Below are positions 6,573 through 12,715 of a stretch of 12,715 nt of DNA, piece by piece. The notes beneath the pieces were generated by a model. That model was given only the letters and a program-made list of their open reading frames with translations, ran no database searches and was not told the DNA's origin. Position numbers and translations under genes: made by a program. Source of the stretch: JBFWYO01 sp050186335 (lineage in GTDB: Bacteria; Pseudomonadota; Alphaproteobacteria; Bin65); assembly GCA_050186335.1 (NCBI GenBank), contig JBFWYO010000109.1, positions 1-12,715 on the forward strand. The letters are read 5' to 3'. Every line of letters begins with the position of its first letter. Within the stretch, counting starts at the first letter, position 1.

Positions 6573-7265
6573 TTACAGCGGCCAGGGCGATTTGCCGAGG
6601 ATCGCCTGATGGCCGAACAGGAAGCCCGCATACAGCACAAGGCCGAGCGCGGGTCGCCACCAGCCGATGCCGCGCCAATCGATCCTGGTGCGGCCCTGCA
6701 GCGCCGCCACGAACGGGATCGCCGAGCTGCGCAACGCGAACGGCCCCCAGGCCGCGCCGAGCTGGCGTTCTTTTTTCCGGTCGATCAGCACCTGGCCGAA
6801 CAGCGACAGGCAGGCCAGCGCGCCGAAAAACACGATCGAGGCGCGGTCGCCCTTGTTGACGAGATGCGCCAGCGCCCACAAAGCGAAGGCCCACAGCATC
6901 GGGTGGCGCGTGATGGTGACGATGCCTTTGACCGGGTCGCGCGCTTCGATGGTTCTTTCCATGCCGGCGGTGGTCGGGTTCGGCGTGGTCAGGCTGGCGA
7001 CGAACAGCACGAAGGCGAACGGCATCACGAGCAGCGGAATGAGGCGCGCCCAGCCTGCCGGCGGCCAGATTGGTTCGTAAGGCGCGCGTCCATAGGCCAG
7101 GATCAGCCAGCCCAGCGTTGCGACCGACGCCACCGAAAACAGCGCGCGCCAGCCGTTTTCGCCGAGCCGCGCGATCAACGCTGCGCGCAGCCCGGTGCTG
7201 GAAACCAAGTGGATGCCCAGGAAGGCGATCGCGGCATAGAGCACGTGCAGGCTGGTTCCGGTCAT
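6573..7265 (-). CDS. NnrU-family integral membrane protein
   Basis: This is an integral membrane protein of the NnrU family (PF07298), which is related to plant 15-cis-zeta-carotene isomerase (Z-ISO). It was first noticed beside denitrification genes, but its biochemical role in bacteria is unclear. The 230 residues include about six hydrophobic helices. The conserved block VTITRHPMLWAFALWALAH with NKGDRAS just after it lies in the middle (about 115-142), and a DRKKERQLG...W motif and a PFVAALQGR motif follow. The His of TRHP and the His of ALAH correspond to the haem-ligand-type histidines discussed for Z-ISO (known from that family). The start is 24 bp after the folD stop, with only a weak GAG upstream, so it is probably translated from the yggT-folD transcript. 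No nor, nir or nos gene is nearby. Confidence 0.88.
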   Translation of the reverse strand: MTGTSLHVLYAAIAFLGIHLVSSTGLRAALIARLGENGWRALFSVASVATLGWLILAYGRAPYEPIWPPAGWARLIPLLVMPFAFVLFVASLTTPNPTTAGMERTIEARDPVKGIVTITRHPMLWAFALWALAHLVNKGDRASIVFFGALACLSLFGQVLIDRKKERQLGAAWGPFALRSSAIPFVAALQGRTRIDWRGIGWWRPALGLVLYAGFLFGHQAILGKSPWPL

Positions 7266-7289
7266 CTTGGCGGTCTCGTCATCAGGCCG

Positions 7290-8171
7290 TCACACCGCGG
7301 GAACGTCGTAACCCTTCTGGCGGCAGGCCGCCGTCACCGTATTGGCCAGCAGGCAGGCGATGGTCATCGGCCCGATGCCGCCGGGCACCGGGGTGATGGC
7401 GCCGGCGACTTGCGCGGCTTCGTCGAACTTCACGTCGCCGACCAGCTTGGTCTTGCCGCCGCCGGCGTCGATCCGGTTGATGCCGACATCGATCACCACG
7501 GCGCCCGGCTTGATCCAGTCGCCGCGCACCATCTCCGCGCGGCCGACCGCCGCGACCACGATATCCGCGCGCCGGCATTCTTCGGCGAGATCGCGGGTCT
7601 TGGAATGCGCGATGGTCACGGTGCAGCTTTCGGCCAGCAGCAGCTGCGCCATCGGCTTGCCGACGATGTTCGAGCGCCCGATGACGATGGCGCGCTTGCC
7701 GGTCAGATCGCCGAGCCGGTCCTTCAGCAGCATGATGCAGCCCAGCGGCGTGCACGGCACCATGCCGCGCATGCCGGTCGCCAGGCGTCCGGCGTTGATG
7801 ACGTGGAATCCATCGACGTCCTTGTCCGGGTTGACCGCGTTGATCACGGATGCTTCGCGGATCTGCTTCGGCAGCGGCAACTGAACCAGAATGCCATGCA
7901 CCGCGGGATCGTTGTTGAGCGTGTCGACCAATGCCAGCAGGTCCACCTCGCTGGTCGTCTCCGGCAGCTTGTGCTCGAACGATTTCATGCCGCATTCGGC
8001 GGTCTGCTTCGCCTTGTTGCGCACGTAAACCTGGCTCGCCGGATTCTCGCCGACCAGCACGACCGCCAGGCCGGGCGTGAAATTGTGCCTGGTCTGCAGC
8101 GCCGCCACCTGCTTGCCGACCTTGGCGCGCAGCCGCTCGGCGAAGGCCTTGCCGTCGATGATGTTGCTCAC
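7290..8171 (-). CDS. folD: Bifunctional methylenetetrahydrofolate dehydrogenase / methenyltetrahydrofolate cyclohydrolase
   Basis: FolD interconverts 5,10-methylene-, 5,10-methenyl- and 10-formyl-tetrahydrofolate in the cytosol, using NADP, and supplies one-carbon units for purines and formyl-Met. The 293 residues carry the catalytic Tyr49...Lys53 (YVRNK), VQLPLP (96-101), KDVDGFH (117-123), the GRSNIVGKP dinucleotide-binding turn (165-173) and TPVPGGIGPMT (260-270). All are standard. An upstream in-frame ATG (8297) would add 42 residues lying wholly inside yggU. I chose the GTG at 8171 because GGAGGG lies six bases upstream and because the resulting N-terminus (SNIIDGKAF) fits FolD. The GTG overlaps the yggU stop as GTGA, which points to translational coupling. 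nnrU follows 24 bp downstream. Confidence 0.97.
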   Translation of the reverse strand: MSNIIDGKAFAERLRAKVGKQVAALQTRHNFTPGLAVVLVGENPASQVYVRNKAKQTAECGMKSFEHKLPETTSEVDLLALVDTLNNDPAVHGILVQLPLPKQIREASVINAVNPDKDVDGFHVINAGRLATGMRGMVPCTPLGCIMLLKDRLGDLTGKRAIVIGRSNIVGKPMAQLLLAESCTVTIAHSKTRDLAEECRRADIVVAAVGRAEMVRGDWIKPGAVVIDVGINRIDAGGGKTKLVGDVKFDEAAQVAGAITPVPGGIGPMTIACLLANTVTAACRQKGYDVPAV

Positions 8172-8488
8172 GCTTTTCCCTCCAACCAAATTTCCAACTG
8201 CCGCACCAGCGCCGCCCCGTCGCCGGCCAGAAACAAGATTTTGCGCCGGTCGCTGGCGCCCGCCACGATCGACAGCGCGGATTTCGGCACGCGCCACTCC
8301 TTCGCCAGCAGCGCCAGCAGGGCCGCGTTCGCCTTGCCGTCGGCCGGCACCGCGGTCACGGCGATTTTCAGCGCCACCTTGCCGTCGGCATCGGCGACCG
8401 CGCCCTGCACCTGGTTCCGGCTCGCCTTCGGGGTCAGGCGCACGGCGATGCGCACGCCGTCCGCCATTGCCTGGAACGGCGAGGCCAT
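8168..8488 (-). CDS. yggU: DUF167 / YggU-family small protein
   Basis: This is a small soluble protein of the DUF167 (YggU) family, whose function is unknown. The 106 residues show the family pattern: VRLTPKASRN near the N-terminus (about 16-25), then VALKIAV and AVPADGKANAALLALLAKEW (about 46-65). These are followed by PKSALSIVAGASDRRK (about 68-83). It is about as long as the E. coli protein. The start at 8488 has no Shine-Dalgarno sequence. The ATG at 8467 (MADGVRIAV) has a weak AGG only three bases upstream and is an alternative. The gene begins 10 bp after the yggT stop and overlaps folD by four bases, so it is the middle of an operon. The order yggT-DUF167-folD recurs in alphaproteobacteria (recalled, not checked). 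Confidence 0.9.
   Translation of the reverse strand: MASPFQAMADGVRIAVRLTPKASRNQVQGAVADADGKVALKIAVTAVPADGKANAALLALLAKEWRVPKSALSIVAGASDRRKILFLAGDGAALVRQLEIWLEGKA
8178..8183 (-). promoter_or_regulatory. folD Shine-Dalgarno GGAGGG inside the end of yggU
   Basis: On the minus strand, GGAGGG precedes the GTG at 8171 by six bases. It sits within the last codons of yggU and decides folD's start in favour of this GTG over the ATG at 8297. Confidence 0.8.
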
Positions 8489-8498
8489 GCCGGGCGGA

Positions 8499-8789
8499 CT
8501 AAGCGATCAACCGCGGTCCGTACTCCCACAGCAGGCTGCGGGCGAACCAGAGGACGAGGAGGACGACGAGCGGCGTCAGATCGATGCCGCCGATGCTCGG
8601 GATGATGCGCCGCAGCGGGCGCAGCACCGGATCGGTCGCCCGATGCAGGAAATACCCGATCATATTGACGAACTTGTTGTAGGTATTGACGATGTTGAAA
8701 GCGACCAGCCAGCTCACGACGATGTGGGCGATGATGATGATCGTGTAGAGCCACAGCACCAGGTCGATCAGATTGAGCAGCGATCGCAT
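8499..8789 (-). CDS. YggT-family membrane protein
   Basis: This is a small inner-membrane protein of the YggT family (PF02325). The family is linked by some reports to cell division, osmotic stress or thylakoid organisation, but its mechanism is unsettled. The 96 residues contain one YggT unit: a helix at about 5-33 with IVVSW (24-28), then a central segment. That segment holds FLHRATDPVLRPLRRIIP (47-64) followed by GIDLTPLV, and a second helix covers about 70-90. E. coli YggT has two such units; a single unit is usual in alphaproteobacteria. The frame is open further upstream to 8858, but MRSLLNLIDL at 8789 is the normal family start and has AAGGGA nine bases upstream. It is the first gene of the yggT-yggU-folD-nnrU run. 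Confidence 0.88.
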   Translation of the reverse strand: MRSLLNLIDLVLWLYTIIIIAHIVVSWLVAFNIVNTYNKFVNMIGYFLHRATDPVLRPLRRIIPSIGGIDLTPLVVLLVLWFARSLLWEYGPRLIA

Positions 8790-8854
8790 CCGCGTCAGTC
8801 CCTTGTCCATGCAGCGACAGGCCCGGTCGGCGGGCATGTTGCGCGCGAGGGGCG

Positions 8855-8883
8855 ACACTAGAGGCAGCCCGGCCGGCGTTCAA
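8855..8883 (-). promoter_or_regulatory. Candidate promoter of the yggT-yggU-folD-nnrU operon
   Basis: Read on the minus strand, TTGAAC (8883-8878), a 17-base spacer and TAGTGT (8860-8855) lie about 60 bases before the yggT ATG. Preceding CC gives a CTTGAA-type -35 common in alphaproteobacteria. The -10 is weak. It is back-to-back with the tRNA-Ala promoter. Confidence 0.4.
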
Positions 8884-8932
8884 GGCCCGGAACGCCTCGG
8901 CTTCGTGCGCGGAAATGGCCATGCGGCGGCGC

Positions 8933-8961
8933 TTGACACCGAGGGGGCTCCTGCCCAATAT
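8933..8961 (+). promoter_or_regulatory. tRNA-Ala promoter, near-consensus sigma70
   Basis: A perfect TTGACA (8933-8938, preceded by GC), a 17-base spacer and CAATAT (8956-8961) lie upstream of the tRNA. The predicted start is near 8968, giving a 5' leader of about 70 bases that would be removed by RNase P. Confidence 0.75.
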
Positions 8962-9039
8962 CCGCCCGCTTTGCCGGGCCCCTGGGCCCGTTTCGCACGG
9001 CGCGGCCGTCCCACGCCGGCGCCGATTTTCGATGGACAA

Positions 9040-9115
9040 GGGGCCGTAGCTCAGTTGGGAGAGCGCCTCGTTCGCAATGAGGAGGTCAGGGGTTCGATTC
9101 CCCTCGGCTCCACCA
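9040..9115 (+). tRNA. tRNA-Ala, anticodon CGC
   Basis: The 76-base cloverleaf is complete and the CCA end is encoded. The acceptor GGGGCCG pairs with CGGCTCC and includes the G3:U70 wobble that identifies alanine tRNAs. The D arm is GCTC/GAGC. The anticodon stem is CCTCG/TGAGG with loop TTCGCAA, giving the anticodon CGC (9073-9075) that reads GCG, a frequent codon in this DNA. The variable loop is AGGTC. The T arm is AGGGG/CCCCT with TTCGATT. A stem CGGCGC/GCGCCG (9146-9162) lies 30 bases downstream without a T-run. Confidence 0.98.
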
Positions 9116-9179
9116 TCGCCCCGTTCCGATCGATCGATATATTTTCGGCGCAACCGGCGCCGCTGCCCGCGTGCGCGCG

Positions 9180-10757
9180 ATGACCGAAGCCGCGCGTAAA
9201 TTTCCGCCGACCTTGTTCGAATCGCCGCGCGCGATGTGGGCGCTGATCGTCGCCTATGCGGTCGTCGTCTTCGCGCTGCGCTGGACCCTGTTTCCGGCCG
9301 CCTCGCAGGATGACGCCGAGCAGATCGTGTTCGCGCAAACCCTGGCCGCCGGCTACAACCCGGGTCAGCCGCCGCTGGTGACGTGGCTGATCCATTTCGT
9401 CGAACGCGCCTTCGGCGCGCCGCTGTTCGCGGTGTTGGCGGTCAAATACGCCTTCATCCTGGCGATCTATGTTTTCCTGTACTTGGCGGCGCGCAGCGTC
9501 CTGCACGATAGGCTGCTGGCCGGCCTGGCCGCGCTGTCGCCGGTGGCGCTGCTCTATGTCGGCTGGGATGCGCTGGTCAATTACAGCAACACGATCGCGC
9601 TCGCGGTCGCCTGCGCGGCCAGTTTCTTTGCGTTCGCGCGCGTCGTCCGCAGCGGCTCGGTCTGGGCTTATGTCGGTCTCGGCGTCGCCGCCGCGTTCGG
9701 CGTGCTGGCGAAGTACGGCTACGGCGTGTTCATCGGCGCGCTGCTGCTGGCGGCGATGTTCGAACCGGCGATGCGCAAGCGCATGCTCAATGTGCGCGTG
9801 CTGATCGCGGTTGCGGTCTGTCTGCTCATACTGGCGCCGCACATCATCTGGCTGATCGAAGGCGGCGACATGATCTCGCGCGCCTTCGCCGAACGATTGA
9901 GCGCCGAAAAGGCGCCGGGCTATCTGAGCGGCGCTGCGCGCGGCCTGGTCAAGCTCGCCAATGCCGTGGTGACGTTCCTGTTTCCGCTGGTCTTGATCAT
10001 GCCGGCCTTGTTTTGGCCGGCCCTGCTGCCGCGCAAACGGCAACCCGATGTTGCTCCCGCGCCGGCGGCACCACGCTGGGATCGCTTCCTGCTGCTGATG
10101 TTCGCGGCGATGATCGCCATTCTGGCGGCGGGCGTCTTGCTGCTCGGCGTCAGCAATGTGCGCACGCATTACATGTTCATTCTGCTGCTGGCGCCGTTGT
10201 TCGTGTTCCTGCGCATCGAAGCGGTCGGCGTCGCCGCGTGGCGCCTGCGCGTCTACGGCTGGGTGCTGATCGGCGCGTGCCTGGTCTCGACGGGCGGCCT
10301 GGTGGTGCGCCATCTGTGGGAGCCGCTTTGGGAGCGCAAACCGTACCTGCACATGCCCTACGCGGCGCTCGCCCAGCAGCTGCGCGCGGCGGGCTTTTCC
10401 TACGGCACCATCGTCGCCGATTACGATGTGAAGGACGAATCGCGCATCTATCGTATTTATATTGACGGCAATCTGCGTGCGCAGTTTCCATCGTCGCGCG
10501 TGGTCAGCGTCAAGTATCCCTGGTATCAGCCGCCGCCCCTGGCGATCCCCAACGACGGCAAGGCGTTTCCGTGTATATTGATCTGGGATACGCGCAACGG
10601 CGCGGCGCTGTCGGCGCGGCTGGCGGAGTTCGCGGCGCGGCACTGCACCCTGCCGGCGTCGCTTGCCGGCCAAGTCCGCTACGTCGAAGCGCCGCTGTTG
10701 AATGCACCGAAACAGACCATGAAACTCGGCTACGTGATCGTGTCGGCGCCGCACTGA
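9180..10757 (+). CDS. GT-C family glycosyltransferase (PMT / ArnT-like, GT39 type)
   Basis: This is a multi-pass inner-membrane glycosyltransferase likely to use a polyprenyl-phosphate-linked sugar and to work on the periplasmic side. The 525 residues have a first helix at about 19-38. It is followed by a periplasmic loop with Asp44-Asp45 (QDDAEQ), the acidic catalytic position of GT-C enzymes. Then come PGQPPLVTWL (61-70), as in ArnT-like proteins, about ten more helices to roughly 390, and a soluble C-terminal domain of about 130 residues. The acceptor (lipid A, O-antigen, glycolipid or protein) cannot be told. A GTG at 9171 is in frame, but the ATG at 9180 starts a more typical MTEAARKF. 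Neither has a Shine-Dalgarno sequence. The gene stands alone beside a tRNA and converges on ccmI. No other polysaccharide gene is in the window. Confidence 0.85.
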   Translation: MTEAARKFPPTLFESPRAMWALIVAYAVVVFALRWTLFPAASQDDAEQIVFAQTLAAGYNPGQPPLVTWLIHFVERAFGAPLFAVLAVKYAFILAIYVFLYLAARSVLHDRLLAGLAALSPVALLYVGWDALVNYSNTIALAVACAASFFAFARVVRSGSVWAYVGLGVAAAFGVLAKYGYGVFIGALLLAAMFEPAMRKRMLNVRVLIAVAVCLLILAPHIIWLIEGGDMISRAFAERLSAEKAPGYLSGAARGLVKLANAVVTFLFPLVLIMPALFWPALLPRKRQPDVAPAPAAPRWDRFLLLMFAAMIAILAAGVLLLGVSNVRTHYMFILLLAPLFVFLRIEAVGVAAWRLRVYGWVLIGACLVSTGGLVVRHLWEPLWERKPYLHMPYAALAQQLRAAGFSYGTIVADYDVKDESRIYRIYIDGNLRAQFPSSRVVSVKYPWYQPPPLAIPNDGKAFPCILIWDTRNGAALSARLAEFAARHCTLPASLAGQVRYVEAPLLNAPKQTMKLGYVIVSAPH

Positions 10758-10763
10758 GATTTG

Positions 10764-10796
10764 CGCCGCGGGGGGCACACCGCGCGTTATTTCTTC
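10764..10796 (+). terminator. Possible terminator between the convergent glycosyltransferase and ccmI genes
   Basis: CGC-C-GCGG (10764-10771, one bulged C) pairs with CCGCGCG (10780-10786). The plus strand continues TTATTTCTTCTT, a pyrimidine-rich tail. The hairpin fills most of the 29-bp gap and its tail overlaps the ccmI stop region. Confidence 0.35.
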
Positions 10797-12193
10797 TTGC
10801 TTTCGATCTCGGCGATGCGCTTTTCCAGCATCGGGCGGATCGGCGCGTCGGCCGGCATCCTGGTCAGCAATTGCTTCCACAGCCGCACCGCTTCGGCGCC
10901 GTTGCCGGCTTCGTCGGCGGCCTGGCCCAGATAGAACAGCGCCACCGGATGCGCCGGGTCGACCGCGCTCAGGTCGTTGATCACCTTGAGAAACGCGGGC
11001 GGCAGTTTCGCGTTCTGCTGCAGCTGGGCGTCCAGGATCGAGGTCGCCCAGTCGACCAGCACGTCGACGTTCTTCGGCGCCTTCTCGGCCGCCTTGGCGA
11101 ACGCTGCGATCGCTTTCTGCTTTTCGCCGAGCACGCGGTATGAACGGCCCAGGCGGCGCCAGCCCTCGACGTCGTCCGGCTGTTCTTTGAGCCGCGTCTC
11201 CAGGCGTTCGACCATGCCTTTGATCATCGCGGCGCGATCGGCCGGACTCATCTTTTGCGCGGCGTCGATGTCGTCCTGGCTGGGGCCCGGCGTCGTCGGC
11301 GGCTTGTCGGCGGGCGGCGACAGCTTCTTGCGCGCCTCGGCAAGATCGACATTGGCCGACTTGGCGGCGGCCTCGATGCGCTGGCGCAGCATCGGCATCC
11401 ACGGCGCGTTCGGCAGCGAATCGGCTTCGAGCGCGAGCCACATATCGAGCGCGCCCTTGGGATCGCCGCCCTGCTGCTGGGCAAGGCCCAGGTAAAAGCG
11501 CGCGCGCGGATCGGCCGGTTGCGCGGCCAGCACCGCGGCAAACAGTTTCTTGGCCTGGTCGGTGACGGTGCCGCCGTTGGCGAAGCTCAGCGTTTCGGCA
11601 TAGGACGCCGCGATGTCGCGATTGTCCGGCGCCAGATCGAGCGCCTTGCCATAGGCGATGGCCGCCTCGGCGTGGCGCTGGGCCAGGAACAAGGTGCGCC
11701 CCAGGCCGGTCCAGGCGTCGAGGTCCTTCGGGTTCCTGGCGATGCGCTGCTCGAGTTCGGCGATCACCTTGGCCGTATCGCCGTCCTTTTCTGCCAGCGC
11801 CCGGTCGGCCTGGCGCGCGGCGAACGGCTGCGCGGGCAGGCGCGGTTGGCCGAGCATCAAATACAGCGCGCCGCTGAGCAACGGCAGGCCGATGGCGAGC
11901 GCGAGCAGCGCCCCATGAGCCGGGGCTGCGGGCCGCGCGCCGGCCGCATCGGTCCGCTTCGCCGCGGCCAGCAGCCGTCGTTCGATCTCAAGCCGCGCGG
12001 CGGCGGCTTCCTGCGTGCCGATCAGCCCGCGCGCGCGGTCGCGCTCGAGTTCGGCCAACTGGTCGCGATACACTTCGATGTCGTGCGCGCCCGCCGCCGC
12101 TGCCGCTTGGCTCGGTTTCAACAACGGCCGCAGCACGAGCAGGAGCACGAGCAGCAGCAATCCGCCGCAGGCGAGATAAAGGCCGATGCTCAT
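10787..12193 (-). CDS. ccmI: Cytochrome c biogenesis TPR protein CcmI (CycH)
   Basis: CcmI is an inner-membrane protein whose periplasmic TPR part holds apocytochrome c and delivers it to the CcmF/CcmH haem-ligation complex. Residues 3-22 are the first helix. A cytoplasmic segment with a leucine-zipper-like stretch (38-78, including VYRDQLAELERDRARG) follows, and a second helix lies at about 94-114. The periplasmic part is unusual. Residues 146-273 (TPR pairs ending in APW.PMLRQRI) recur as 330-460 (ending in AP.RPMLEKRI), joined by a Pro-rich linker (about 291-306). The protein is therefore 468 residues long, against about 350-400 for typical alphaproteobacterial CcmI with one such unit (from memory). 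The start overlaps the ccmH stop as ATGA, so translation is probably coupled. Confidence 0.93.
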   Translation of the reverse strand: MSIGLYLACGGLLLLVLLLVLRPLLKPSQAAAAAGAHDIEVYRDQLAELERDRARGLIGTQEAAAARLEIERRLLAAAKRTDAAGARPAAPAHGALLALAIGLPLLSGALYLMLGQPRLPAQPFAARQADRALAEKDGDTAKVIAELEQRIARNPKDLDAWTGLGRTLFLAQRHAEAAIAYGKALDLAPDNRDIAASYAETLSFANGGTVTDQAKKLFAAVLAAQPADPRARFYLGLAQQQGGDPKGALDMWLALEADSLPNAPWMPMLRQRIEAAAKSANVDLAEARKKLSPPADKPPTTPGPSQDDIDAAQKMSPADRAAMIKGMVERLETRLKEQPDDVEGWRRLGRSYRVLGEKQKAIAAFAKAAEKAPKNVDVLVDWATSILDAQLQQNAKLPPAFLKVINDLSAVDPAHPVALFYLGQAADEAGNGAEAVRLWKQLLTRMPADAPIRPMLEKRIAEIESKKK

Positions 12194-12696
12194 GGCGAAT
12201 CACCGGTTCGATGACCGGTCTTGTCTTTGGGCCGGTCGTTCGCCGTATGCATCAGGCGATCGAGTTCGGCGCGCTCGGCATCGCTCAACGGCGCGGCGGC
12301 AGCCAGGCGCGCATTGCGCCGCGCGCGCAGGATCATCCACAGCGCCGCGCCGACCAAAACCAGCGCCGGGCCGAACCATAAGGCCAGCGTATCGCCGCGC
12401 ACCGGCGGGGCCATCAGCACATAGTCGCCGTAGCGCTGCTTGAGGTAGTCGATCACCTGCGCGTCGCTGTCGCCGGCGCCGATGCGCTGGCGCACCAGGA
12501 TTCGCAGATCGCGCGCGAGTTCGGCGTTGGAATCGTCGATCGATTGATTCTGGCACACCTGGCAGCGCAGCTTCTGGCTCACCTCGCGAGCACGCGCCTC
12601 CTGCGCCGGATCCGGCAGCATTTCGCCCGGCTGCACGGCAAGCGCGGGCGCGGCAATCGCCAACAGCACGCCGAGCATGGCGAATGTCCGCTTCAT
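12190..12696 (-). CDS. ccmH: Cytochrome c biogenesis thioredoxin-like protein CcmH (CycL)
   Basis: CcmH is a periplasmic, membrane-anchored thiol-disulphide protein that keeps the haem-binding cysteines of apocytochrome c reduced for ligation by CcmF. The 168 residues start with a signal peptide (KR, hydrophobic 5-18, cleavage near APALA-VQ at 20/21). The redox pair Cys45-Cys48 lies in LRCQVCQNQSI, followed by the conserved ARDLR.LVRQRI (61-72) and YLKQRYGDYVL (84-94). One helix (about 105-124) and a cytoplasmic tail with LSDAERAELDRL complete it. It is of the short CycL type, with CcmI encoded separately, unlike the E. coli fusion. ATGA overlaps link it both to ccmI downstream and probably to ccmG upstream. 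Confidence 0.95.
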   Translation of the reverse strand: MKRTFAMLGVLLAIAAPALAVQPGEMLPDPAQEARAREVSQKLRCQVCQNQSIDDSNAELARDLRILVRQRIGAGDSDAQVIDYLKQRYGDYVLMAPPVRGDTLALWFGPALVLVGAALWMILRARRNARLAAAAPLSDAERAELDRLMHTANDRPKDKTGHRTGDSP

Positions 12697-12715
12697 CGTT
12701 TCAGTTTCGCCAGCA
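12693..12715 (-). CDS. Last codons of the gene upstream of ccmH, probably ccmG/dsbE
   Basis: Reading the minus strand from the window edge in the frame whose TGA overlaps the ccmH ATG (ATGA) gives Leu-Ala-Lys-Leu-Lys-Arg-stop. A four-base overlap of this kind matches the ccmH/ccmI junction, and ccmG (thiol-disulphide interchange protein) is the usual gene before ccmH. Only six codons are visible, so the identity is inferred from gene order. Confidence 0.4.

Noticed and set aside
5132..6859. Plus-strand frame overlapping creD with a start in the argG-creD gap
   Set aside because: It covers creD in a different frame, is rich in Arg and Gly, and has no family resemblance. creD itself has all its motifs and a good Shine-Dalgarno sequence.
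8790..8858. Upstream extension of yggT to an in-frame start at 8858
   Set aside because: The extra residues do not fit YggT proteins. The ATG at 8789 gives the standard N-terminus and has AAGGGA upstream.
6609..8861. A 750-codon plus-strand open frame
   Set aside because: It lies antisense to nnrU, folD, yggU and yggT, all with recognisable motifs. Its His/Asp/Arg-rich translation is typical of a GC-rich shadow.
9138..9143. TATATT as a -10 box for the glycosyltransferase gene
   Set aside because: The bases 17 positions upstream (end of the tRNA) do not resemble a -35 box. The gene may instead be read from the tRNA promoter.
9040..9180. Possible attachment site of an integrated element at the tRNA 3' end
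   Set aside because: I find no second copy of the tRNA 3' end and no integrase or mobility gene in the window.
9051..11441. A 796-codon minus-strand open frame
   Set aside because: It runs across a tRNA, the antisense of the glycosyltransferase and part of ccmI in another frame. The translation is Arg/Gln/His-rich with no domain.

Overview
The window is GC-rich (roughly two thirds G+C by eye) and densely coding. It looks like chromosomal DNA of an alphaproteobacterium, perhaps in or near the Rhodospirillales. This rests on the yggT-DUF167-folD cluster, a separate ccmH-ccmI pair of alphaproteobacterial (CycL/CycH) type, an NnrU protein, and sigma70-like promoters with CTTGAC/CTTGAA-type -35 boxes. 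The placement is inferred from family resemblance. I see no integrase, transposase, insertion sequence, phage gene or CRISPR array.

Layout. Positions 1-947 hold the 3' part of a D-2-hydroxyacid (glyoxylate/glycerate) dehydrogenase, followed by a hairpin. Positions 1078-3662 hold three consecutive plus-strand genes for small membrane modules of one apparent type. The first is membrane-only (70 aa). The second and third end in well-conserved FHA phosphothreonine-binding domains, and the third has a roughly 280-residue Pro/Ala-rich linker. This trio is the least characterised part of the window. Positions 3793-5019 are argG with a readable promoter, then creD (5199-6551).

The minus-strand run yggT - DUF167/yggU - folD - nnrU (8789 down to 6573) looks like one operon. 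folD begins at a GTG inside the last codons of yggU (GTGA overlap), with a strong Shine-Dalgarno sequence. A 250-bp divergent region separates it from a plus-strand tRNA-Ala(CGC), which has a near-consensus promoter and the G3:U70 identity pair. Positions 9180-10757 encode a GT-C family (PMT/ArnT-like) glycosyltransferase. It converges on a minus-strand cytochrome c maturation cluster: the last codons of a probable ccmG, then ccmH and ccmI, joined by ATGA overlaps.

How the genes work together. ccmH and ccmI supply the apocytochrome handling and haem-ligation step in the periplasm. yggT, yggU, folD and nnrU are co-transcribed but have no single obvious pathway; folD supplies one-carbon folates. 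argG is the penultimate step of arginine synthesis. The FHA trio is probably an envelope-anchored phosphothreonine-reading unit whose kinase partner is not in this window.

Most promising observations: the shared membrane module across the FHA trio, a whole-domain internal duplication in CcmI, and a degenerate 14-bp tandem repeat filling the gap between the first two genes of the trio. I find no clear evidence of a completely new multi-gene system.
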